From assembly GCF_902459465.1 (NCBI RefSeq), contig NC_047082.1:1860001-1924000 (forward strand): a stretch of DNA of 64,000 nt, read 5' to 3'. Source of the DNA: Asterias rubens (taxonomy: Eukaryota > Echinodermata > Asteroidea > Forcipulatida > Asteriidae). Position 1 is the first letter of the stretch; every line of letters starts with the position of its first letter. The notes under the pieces were generated by a model. The model was not told where the DNA came from. It did not search any database and saw only the letters and a program-made list of their open reading frames with translations. Made by a program: the position numbers and the translations under genes. Shown here in pieces: positions 22,101-34,100 of this stretch.

Positions 22101-25100
22101 CCAAGACTCTCACAGGGAAGATGACTCAAACATTAGATCACATAGCATACCCGTTAATTAGATGACAGCTTGAGCACTGTAGTCAGCAAAAGGTACTGCA
22201 GACAATTTCATCAATATAATAATTGCAATGTGGAAAAGAACAACTTGTGTTTTATTTCTACCCTACCACCATTGTTTGATAAGCAATCTATGTACCGGTA
22301 TAACCTTATAAAGCATTTGTGTTAAACTGCTTAGATAAGCAACAAGAAGTGCTTTACAATAGCCAATAATGCATACCCAATGTACATGATTGGCGCGAAA
22401 AGACATGGAATAGCTACATGTAAAGGACAGCATGGAATACATCTTGGCAGCTTGATTTTTTCTAACTGTACTCAGTTTACCAAGATGCATCGTGGTATAA
22501 TTTTAAAATGGTGCTTAAGGTTAGCAGGAACTGCCTTTAACTTTTGTTGTGACTGGCCAGCAGGACCAGTTAGCTTGTCATTTCACTAGTCCATTTGCCT
22601 TTTTTCACTAGACAGTGTTTTAAACAAAACAGGGATGCTTTTCAAACTGAACGAGCCTGACCACTTGAAGAGAAATCTGACTGGTCCTCATGTGTCTTAA
22701 CTGGCATTTGGCCATCGGACCACTGTTAGTATAAGGAATAATGTACCTGCGATAACAACAATTGCAAACTACAAGTGACTACAAGAGGCTGGGCAGTCGC
22801 AACTCCAAGCAGCCCTTCCATTAATCTTAAGCCATTTTTGCACTACTCTATTCCAGGGGGCAAATCCCACTGAATAACAGCCAGCCTTTTCATACTTCGA
22901 TCCCTTTACTCCTGATCTACCCTGTCAAATGGGCATACCCGTGGGATAGCCATCCCTGCTCCGGAGTAGTGGTAAGTGGTAAAACTCTGGGGTATTCTTG
23001 AAGCGTGCAACCCGAAAACCAGAACCCGTGGACTAGGCAGAGATTCTGTGAAAAATCGCTGGGGAAACGGTGGGGTAAAAAACTTCCACGCATCCCCAGG
23101 GCTGTGTTCCAAGAGAATAAGAGTTACAGTGTGCTGAGGAGAACCCACCTCCAAGATTTATCAGTGTCTTGAAACAACACTACTCTGGTTTGAAGGGTTA
23201 AAAATCATAAAAACCTCTTTATTAAAAGCAATTAGTAAAACTTGGTTAAAACGACCATATCCTAACACACAAGGCTTCTTTCTCCGTGAAAAGTTTGGAG
23301 AAGTAAGCAATTTATCTTACTTACTTGCATGATGAAGACAAGTTCAATGAACACTGCCCCGAATGACAGAATGCCCGCAACAGGAGCACTGCATGAGGGA
23401 CGGAATAAACAATCACAAGATATAAATGGGATTTGGTTAGGAATACTGACAAACCACTTACAGTTAAAATGAAGAATAGTTCAATGAAGACGGCCCCAAA
23501 GGGCAGAATCCCAGCCATCAGGGTGCTGTAACGACACAAGAAAGGGGTGTTAGTGTTAAGCTATTAAGCAACGGAAGAAACCCAATTATGTGTTAAAAAA
23601 GGGTGAGGCAGAACAACAATGGCTTTCTATATAAAACAGACAAAATCAGTAGTATAAGAGTTAAATTCTCAAAATGCAGTCAACAAATTTTATTTCGGAA
23701 ATCGACATAAGATGATGTCATATATCATGGTTTTCATGCAACAAAAACATAAAGTATTTGTGTTAACTTCTAGATACCAATACAGTTGGTGTTGAACATT
23801 TTAACCATCCATCTACTAAACGATTTTTGCTAGCCGGCAAATGTTTATTGATGTTTGGAAGAATTCTTTTTTTTGCCATCTTGCAAATGATTTTGGTTAT
23901 CTGTCGTACGACTTTCATTTTCTGACGAATGGCTTTTGCTATCTGGCAAATAAATCTTGCCAATTATTTGAACAATTGTTGTTATCTGGCAAATTTTTTT
24001 AGCAATCTGGCAAGTAGTTTTTGCCATTTGCCAAACAATTTTGGCAACAAGTTGCATCACCAATTTTGTTTTTCTTCAAGGCAGTCCAAAGCCTTTTTTC
24101 TCAAACATATTTGATAATTTATTTGAGGAGGATTTCACAGAGTTGTATTCTTTTTTAAGAAAGCAAGAGATATAGAGAGAAAGATTGACCCAAAAAGCAA
24201 CGTTGCACCTTTCCTTCAGAAGGGGGATATCTACTACTTCGTAAGCTTGTGAGAGGCAACTACTTGTATATTAACAGGTGCACATAATCACTTCCACCAA
24301 CCTGATCCAGGTCACCTGATAAATTTTGGTACCATTTGGGAGTCAGATCGTATCTGAATTGGCAGCAACAGCTACGGCTGTGGCAGCAACAGCTACGGCT
24401 GTGGCTGTTGCTAAGGATGTCCCATTCTACACAATGGTCCAGGCGTAGCTGTAGCCGCCAATTCATACAGAACCTCAGATTAAGGTTGACTTAGGTTGAC
24501 TAAGGTCCCAAAAAAGAAGGACAATATGCAAATGTTTGCTGCGGTAAGCATTACACTAATTTACTACTTTGCATCTTTGTTAACTGTTAAGCAAAAATAA
24601 TGCATTACGAATACAGACTAAGCAAAATAATAGGCAAATGCTTTGTTTGAAATTATGTGCAACGGAGAAAACAATGTTTTATATTTAACACAGAGTTTCA
24701 ACAGGGTATATAAAAATACCACTTTTATTTATGAGTAAAGAAATGAAATTCACACACGGAACAGATAAACAATTATTGTATGGTTCATGAATAAAATTAA
24801 CAAAAATGGGGCAGTTTTCATTTTCTATGAAACTACTTCACAAATTCTCAGTGTGCATGCAGTAGCCAAGGAATGAGGTGCATGCTGGTTTAGTTAAGAG
24901 CAAAATTTTCACTAAGGTCAATAACTGCGTACCGAGTATTTGTGAAGTAGTCTATGGTAGAACCTTAGAGCAACAACCCTTGATTTTAATTACAGTAGTA
25001 CCAGGATTGCTGTCACTGTTTCAAGAGTTTTTATTGATAAGTTGAAAACAAAAAGAAGTAATTTACAGCTTACAAATGTATGGCATTAAAATAGCCTTAT

Positions 25101-28100
25101 GGTTTTATCAAATTTTGCTTGGAAATGTGTGCATATGGATTTTGCCTGAAAATGTAGGCAATGCTGTAGCCTTATGGTTTTATCAAATTTTGCTTGAAAG
25201 TGGTTGCAAGGCTATAGCCTTATGGTTTTATCAAATTTTGCTTGGAAATGTGTGCAAGGCTTATGGGTTTTGCCTGAAAATGTAGGCAAGGCTATATAGC
25301 CTTTTGGTTTTATCAAATTTTGCTTGAAACCTTATGGAAGACTATATACACGTTGGGAATCCACATGGGTTGAAAGGGAGGTTATTGGGAGATGAAAGAA
25401 GGCGACTACCATACCTTAACAATGGGTTGAGGTACCACACCTGCTCTGGTACTTGACGAGGTATCTGATTGGTCCTTACAGGATGGGCATAGGGCTGTTA
25501 GCCAATCAAAGAAGACATTAGTAAAGAGGACCCAAATGATGATAATAAGAAACATTTGTAAAGCACCAGTATCCATTGATTGATGGTCATAGTGCTCAAG
25601 AAAGAAACAAAAGTAGGATGTTCTGAATAGGCTTAAAGGTAGGTTATGGTTTTTGTCATCGTAATGCTGATTTACAGGGGAAGTTACCAAAAAAGATTGA
25701 ATAAAAGTCACCTCCTAAAGTTTCAGTTGATTACACTGTCTACTTGTTGAGAAAAAAGCAAAAGAACTGCCATATTGTTACTAGTGCTGGGCGAATAGTG
25801 AAATTTTGGTATTCGGATACCGCTGGCCAACTATCCGAAATTAACCGGATATTTGAATCGTTTTTTTTGCCGCTAGAGGGCGCTGTTCGTTTGTGAATGA
25901 GATCTTATGGGCGGATTGATATTAGTTTTAGACAGTGTCACTCGGTTCATTCATAAAAAATAACCGGATCTAATTTAAAGATGGCGATTTGCTGTTTCTT
26001 TTGATCGTGATTGACTCTACGTGAAGGAAAACTTTCATAATCTTTGAACAAATTACGTCAGAAATGTCATTGTTTTAACACTTCATAGGTGAGCATAGTT
26101 AAATACTTAATTTATGCTGTTTAATACTGTCTTAATAGAAGTTTCATAAGGATTCAGACAAAACATTCCTATCAGTTGTCGCCCGACGTCCGCGGATATT
26201 ACAGAACTATCCGTTTTATAAATAGCTATTTGCACCCTATGCGGATATCCGGTTAAGAAAAAAAAAAGGCATTCGCGGTTACGGATAGGAAAACCTATTC
26301 GCCATTAACCGGATATTCAAATAATTCGCCCAGGCCTAATTGTTACTGTTACAGTATGTTACTCAGTGGTCATTTCAGGCAACACGTGTGCTGTTAGACG
26401 CACAAAGTATCTTTCAGACTCCCATTCGGACACATTCAAACTCCCAAAATGGCACTCCATGGACTGATAGAAGCATGTGACACCAGTGCAATGGGATCTA
26501 TAATAAGTGCACGTATCATGCCTGTATGCTTCATTTTTGAAAGGGCAAGGGCACCAAGGCATTTCCTCCTAGGTAAAGGTTACCCTAAGATAATTGTAAA
26601 TTTCTACTTAAGTTTTTAAAGGGCACCAAGGCAATGACCAGAGGGCATGGAGGCCAGAGAGGGCCTGAAGTATCGGGTCTGATGTATAAACTGTCTCGTC
26701 TTACCTGTTTCCTGTAGCCAAAGTAATGTCCAAGCACAACCAATGGAAGTGAGATCCCATTCCACATGCACACTAATGCGATCATGGTGCTGAACGGCAC
26801 TGCACCAGATGAATGCTTGCCCCAGATAAAGAAGTTGAGCAGGAATGTGGTGGTAAATATAATACCTGGATACAGGAAACCAGTCTTGAAAGGAAAAACC
26901 AAATAAAATTACACATTAACAAAGTTATCAAAATATTTGTGTAGACAAAACAAGAAAAACAGAGACAAATTGCAGACACAAGCATTATTCTCTTGCAACT
27001 TCGCAGCTCAATCAAGTCAAAACTTTCACAGAATTGTTATTGTATGCACATGTTGGGATACACCAAGTGAGAATAATGGTCTTTGACAATCCACGTGATG
27101 GTGTTCTCAATAGTATTTTTATCACTTCCGGGAGTATATGGGATTCGTTTTGCACAGTTAATAGACGTTCTGTCACTTTTGATGCGCCATAGTTTTAAGT
27201 TGCTTTAGACGGCTACTTTAAAAGTCTTATTGTCCATGATGGATTAGATATGTCTGTGGTGGTAATGTGTTCCAGTCTTTAATATTTGTTTTGGGTATGA
27301 ATGAATATACCCCCGGAAGTTATTGAGAGCGCCCTCACGCGGTAAAAAATATGGCGCATTACCAAAGGTGTCCAGTGCCTTTAAGGCATGGGGTTAATGC
27401 TGTTTGGTGTACACTATTTTAACACATGGTTGGTGGAGGGGTAAGGTTTGGATTGAGGATAGGGGTGAGGCTTAACTTACCAGTAGAGCTGACTGAATCC
27501 ACTGAGTGCCTTTCATGGTCTTATAAAGACGCCCAGAGAAATACCCTGCAAACACTCTGCCAGGTAAGACAGAAAAAACCCAAAGGATTAGCGATTGATT
27601 AATTCCTGAACACTATTCATAAAATCCATCTCTGTAATAGATTAACATTCACCAGTTCTGGAAGCAACTACAACAAGTACTTCGTAACATATCAGAGATT
27701 CACTTGAAAGATAAAACTACAACAAGTACTTCGTAACATATCAGAGATTCACTTGAAAGATAAAACTTTAACTTTGAGTGAACAAAGACAGTTTGACCAG
27801 AATGGGATTTGAGCTTGTGACCTCTGGATGTATGTGCCAGTTCTCCAACAACTGAGCTTTACAATAGCCTCTTTCTTTTTATTTGAACAGATAATTGCAA
27901 GTAAATAAATGTTGCTGGTCACTACCACCAAGCCTGAACATCTGGGCCCAATTTCATGGCTCTGCTTACCGCCGAATTCTGCGCTAATGATCACGATTCC
28001 CTGCTTACGTGCATGCGCCGATTTTGTGTGCTATCCTTGTTAGTGTAGAATGCCTAGTAACGTGGAGTACGTACGCGCAGAAGCCAAAATTCGCCGCTAA

Positions 28101-31100
28101 CCCGTGAAAATCGCTTGCCGTAAGCACAGAATTCCCTGCTGCCGTAAGCGCCGATTCTGTGCTTACGGTAAGCAGAGCCATGAAATTGGGCCCAGATGTC
28201 ACACTTCAAGGCTCCTGAATTAAGCAAGATACCAGAGCAGATGTTTCGGATCCATTCAAATGTACCTTTGACCTCGCATTCATTTCACATGGAGATTTGC
28301 AGTCAATTCACACAAACATGTACACACATGTATTACATGGTGAATAAAACAACACTACATTATGTACAAAACATTATGCACACATCTGCTGCATGCAGAC
28401 GATTGGAAGAGCAAGGTCATCACCTCGGACCAATCATAACACAGATATGGAAGGCTACAACACAACACATTTATCCAATGAAATCATTGGGCCTGTAAGA
28501 CCAGTGCCTGTCTTCCAGGGACCAGTCTAACTGTTAACTGTCATTACATGCAAGTCAAAAATGTCTATTATTCATTTTTCCTTACCCCAAAAACACAAAG
28601 AGAAATAGACAAGCACTGAGAAGGGCACCTCTACTGCTAGGTGACAACATGCCAAACATTGCAAAACCTGTTGGAATAAACAAATGAAAATGAGCCAGCA
28701 GTAGTATCAGATATAAAAGTGTGTTACTTAAAAAACCTGTGTAATAACTTTAATTGAAAAACACTAACAAAATGTTCAATTGTTTGACTATGGGTCTGAT
28801 AAACATCTTTCAATTCTGTTGTTCAAATAAAAGCAGTAGAGTATAGTCCTTTCTCATTTTGATTATGGTCTTGTAAAAAGAATTCTTGTACAGTAAATAT
28901 GTCAACATTCCACTTCATGAGGCAGAGCATTTAGCTAAAAATAGACATGAATGGGGACGGTTCTCAAAGGAGGCCAAGGGACACCCAGTCCTACGCAGCT
29001 AAGTAAGTAAATATGTCAAGCCACAGCCCTGCGGTCCTGTGGATTTTTTCACCCAAATGTCAGCCTTGCCATTGTAAAAATGGCTTGTGATGTAGAATGC
29101 TAGATCAGTAATGCGATGATAGGGTGTTGAAAACAAAACTGACCTGTGAGCTCAAAGTGTAAAAAGCTTGCAAACGCGAAGCCTGCTTATCACTTATGTT
29201 TTCTTTTAAAAGACCTACTCTGCATCTTAGGTATTCTATTTATGGGTTTTATCTTCATGTGTTTATGAATTTGATTTTAATTATAAAAAAAAAAAAAAAA
29301 ACAGAATTCCGGTTAAAAATATCCCTGTAGGTTAAACCAGGAGTGACTCTGGGTTGAAATTTGCGTAACCCTATTTTCTTAAAATGTATAATGTGGTTCA
29401 ACTGTAAGTTACCACTGGTTGAGGTTTGTATTCTCTCTTACTTAGTGTTACAATAGCCATGACAAAGATCTGGACTCCTGTGCCAACCAGAGCAGCCAGA
29501 ATTTGCTTGGCTTTGGGAGGTCTAAAGACGTCACCGTGAACCAATTTCCAGCCAGTCTCTTCCATGGTGTCTTCCTATGAAGTCAAATATTATTAGTATT
29601 ATTAGTTCATCTTATTACAGCATGCAAAAGAAAGATAACATTTTCCTTTGTGCTGGGAACTCTTTGAGTCGAGCTACGTCCTGTAGCCTTAGAACTCAAT
29701 GGGTTTTTCTCAGGATCCTCGCTGTTCCCTTCTGTAACTGATCTATCCTCACATTTGTTCCTAATTCGTCTAAATGTTTCCCAAGTGGAACGGTGCCAAG
29801 TGCTCCAACCACATTATGTTTATTGGTTTATAGTAATTCAAACATTGCAGTCCTTGAGCTGAATTGTGTTCAATATATAAGAAAATACATCACAGAAAAA
29901 AAAAAACCAAAAAAAACCCGACATAAATAACTTTAAACAAATCGCCGAAAACCAATACTTTTCTTATGTCCCCCTTAAAAAATGCTCTGAAATAAAAACA
30001 AATGTTCTTACAACGTCTTCATCTTTATTGTAGCGGGCAATGTCTTTCCTCAATGTTCTGATCATGATCATTGTTAGAATACCTATAAAAAAAACACAGT
30101 AAAGCAACATCAATATATTTACAAAATTGGCACATTCACATTTTTACCTTGTTCAATCCACCTATTCTTGTTAACAGTTTACAGTAAAATGATGTATTCC
30201 AGACATGCAAATTTCTAATTGCAAAAAAAAGAGGAAATGGCCGATTACCCTTAACTTTTGTACAGTGTTTTTTTAGTTTTCTATGGCACTGTTTTGAAAA
30301 GAAAAAGAGGAATTAAGCTGATCAGCTGAACAGTTGCATGCCTGGTATTCTCAATGTGGTCATCTTTGTAGGCCAAATCAACTGGTACACTGCTGTTCAG
30401 AGTAGAAAAGTAAAAATCCTAGGTGTATACCATGTAAACGCAGAAAGAATACAAAATTTAACTGTGCATGTTCCTGATTGTTGAAGTACCCGCTGCTAAA
30501 ACAGCCAAACTGTCTCTAGCTATCTCGGTAGTCTAGTTGGTAAGACACTGCTCTAGAATTGCAAAGGTCGTGGGTCAGAATCCCACCCGAGTAATATGCC
30601 TGTGATTTTTTTTTCACAGAACTCGGGAAAGCGTATAGTGCTAAAACAAATCGTTGTATATGGGTAAAACCAAAATAAACAGACTGTGCAGAGGTTTATA
30701 TCAGAACAAATAAATTTACCTGCAAGAAAGAAGACCACAACGAGTGAATTGATGATAGAAAACCAATGGATCTGTACATCAGTCATGTTGAGGTATGTAT
30801 CCCAACGTGATGCCCACTTGATGTTACTCTCTTCCCAATGAACCTCATAGGAAAACTTCACTTCCACTTCCTCTGTGGACAAGAGACAAAGATTTGAAGA
30901 TTTACACTGAGTGGAAGGAAAGATGTAAAAGTAGTCAAACCATTGTGGTATCCGCTGCTAAAATATAGGACCCAAACTGCCTCTAGCTATCAGGCAATCT
31001 CTGTGGTCTAGTTGGTAAGACATCTGCTCTAGAATAGCAAGGGTCCTGGGTTTGAATCCCACCCGAGTAATATGCCTGTGATTTGTTTCTACCAAACTCG

Positions 31101-34100
31101 CGAAGGTACTGAGTATACAATGCTAACACACATCGATGAAAGGGCGAAACCAAAATTAATATAATTTAACCCCGATTAAATCTAGTAGATGTTAAAATGA
31201 TGACCCTTGAGGTTGAGATTTCAAAGAGCTTTTAGGAACAGTGTCCTTATGAATCTTGTTTTATCTTGTTTTATTACTCACTATCTCCTTCGAAGACCTG
31301 AGGTGCTACAGTTTCCTTTCCCTTGAGCTCAGGAAGTTTGCAATTATCTTCCTTCTCCGCTGTCAGTTTATCATAGTGGATACTACGACCAAAAACTTCA
31401 AAACTGATAACTCGATTGTTAACAACTGTCACTCTAGAGAAAAAAAACCAAAAGTAAATCTTGAATCTTATATGCCTTGTTGTAAAAAAGTGACTCGCTG
31501 GGACTCACACATTTGGTAATTACCCAAAACAAATGTTAACTTAAAACTTGACTTGGTAACGAGCATTGGAGAGCTGTTGAAAGTATAAAACTTTGTGGTA
31601 AACGACTCCCTCTGAAGTAACGTAGTTTTTGAGAAAGAGGTAATTCCTCACTAAAATAATAAAAGACTTTCTCTAGAAGACGATCAGAGCATACTGATCG
31701 AAGTGTCGAGTTGAAACCAACAGTTCTTTTCAGAACCACCCCAACTCATTAGAGATAGTCATTACAAGGTGTTACTGCAAACCTATCTATATATAACAAA
31801 AGGCTTCTAGCTAGAAGTCTTTTATTCCTATCTGAAAGCACACAAATTCGTCCAGCAAGGTTTTTAAAATTTTATTTCATCATTTTCTTGCAACTTCAAT
31901 GACCAATTGAGTCCAAATTTTCACACGCTTGTTTATGCCTATGATGGGATACACCAAATGAGAACACTGGTCTTTGACAATTACCAAACATGTACAGTGC
32001 CTTTAACCTGTGAGTTAAAAAGTCTAGACATATAGTCTCATATCCACCAGGACACATTATTAGTGCATAAATATATATATACAAAAATAGCTGCAATAAG
32101 ACTGACTTTTTTGTAAAAAAGTAATACAAGACTGACTTTTTTGTAAAAAAGTAATACAAAAATATGTGAAATTGACTTCTTTCATGTTTGCAACTGTTTG
32201 ACAACATTCATAAGAATTGTAAAAATGAGTGTACAACGTGAGGAGAAACCTTCAGAGAAACTTTGGCTTACCCTCCTTCCTCAGTTTCTACTGGATGATA
32301 TTTCATATTCATCACTAGGTGATTGTTGATGAATGGCTGTAAAAAAAAAATGAGAGAAAAAACTTTAGATGGAGAGATTTTTTTTTAACTACAAAAAACC
32401 TCAATTTATTAAAATCCTTCCTCTACATCAGCTTGGGTGACCAGAACGCCAAAATAAGTATATTTTATTTCACTTTTCTGAAAACATCCATCTGGCTGCA
32501 CACAGCAGATTCATACAGAATTTCAAAAGGGTAAAACCATATTGAAAATAGACACTAAAGTAAACCAATACAGAATGAATTGTCTAAAAACAACTTTGAG
32601 AATAAATGTATAAAACCAAACCGGGGGAAAAAAAATCCAATAATGAAACAGAATCATTTCCAGTTATTAATAGTCATCTTAGCATGACGAATCAGCAGTG
32701 TTCATCTGAGCAAACATTACATGGAACAAACATCTGTTCTTAGGAAAGCAAATGAAAAATCAATAATGACAATGCTAATCATCAACAGTCTAAAGATACC
32801 ATTGATAAATTGAAGTGGTTGAAAAACACCTGTTAGTCCTATGAAGGAACCATTACAAGTAAAACACTGCCCATGATATGACAGTGGTCTCTACCTGTAC
32901 ATGTGACTTAATACAAATTTTCAAATGATATACCCCCCCCCCCCCCAAAAAAAAAACCACCCCAAAAAACACTTTGCAAAACGATTATGACTTTATACAG
33001 GCCTGGAAATGTATTTGTTTCTGCTACAGTTTTGGTAAGCAGGAAAATTTGCTTACCATTAAGCATCAGTGTGAATTTGGGCCCTGGTCTCATTTCCAAA
33101 CAGATAATATGAACTTACCACATTGTCAATAACAATGCCAAGTTTGTAACCATGTACATAATGCGCTGGCTCCTCCTTAGTGGCTTGTGTGACTACAGTG
33201 GCAGCTGGCAAATTATCAGCAAGTCTGGAAAAAAAGGAGAGAAAAAATCATCAGTTACTATTGTCCCAATTTTCATACAAACGTATCAGTCATATTTTTA
33301 ATACTTGACTTTAAAACAAAACCCCAAACAGTACCGTCAATAATCTTCTGAATGACCTAGGGGAATAATGGGTACCTGCGAGGAAAGAGATTAATTTTGG
33401 GTATCCAGAGCTCCATGGACGCTCTCTACACCAAATGTTTTCACATTTCAGCTTTTGTGTTGTTAAGAAAGTCAGTAGGCATGACATTTTCTTCTTGTAA
33501 GTGCAAGGTCTTTTCTCCTTGGTCAAGGCAGGTGTTTGAAGGTACAATTAATTAAAAGTACAAAGTGGTAACAGGTGGTTGGAATGTTACAGAATCAACA
33601 TAAACTTTTGTTCCAGAATGTTTTTTCTCTGACGACCTGGTATTGTCACATTTTGTAAATTGCTTATGTACTTACAAATGCACATTGTAGTCTTCCTTGA
33701 TGCGGTCTGCAATAATCTTGGCCTGGTCCTTTGTATACTTGGCTAGACACATAACTTTGCAAGGAGTGTCTGTCTTCATTGGAACCTGTTTTACATAATA
33801 AAGTCTCCAGATTAGAAGAAGAAAAAAAAGTCCTGCACTACACTGGTTTTCTTCCCCTCCAGTGAAAGGTCCCAAAGCAAACCCAGGGAGTCTGCACCTC
33901 GGCTGCAATAACACTGACTTTTTGTAATAAGTCAGTAAACAAATGTGTGAAATTGACTTCTTTCAGGTTTGCAACTGTTTGACAACATTTATAGTCCATG
34001 TGAGTATTCCAATATTAAGTTCTAATGATTCTTATTTATAATTGAATTGTGAAACAAATTACTTTGGCCAAATACATGTATTTCAATAGATTACACATGG

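Noticed and set aside
22906-23154. 82-codon minus-strand ORF just below the TM9SF4 exon pair
   Set aside because: No recognisable domain, and no splice sites that would fit TM9SF4. Left as intron sequence.
23763-24063. Minus-strand ORFs with QIAK/QMAK-like repeats
   Set aside because: A product of the 21-bp tandem repeat, whose period keeps frame. No start context or splice support, and it is inside a TM9SF4 intron.
30520-30602. tRNA gene
   Set aside because: A and B boxes are present but the cloverleaf is not intact and three copies share a non-tRNA body, so these are SINEs.
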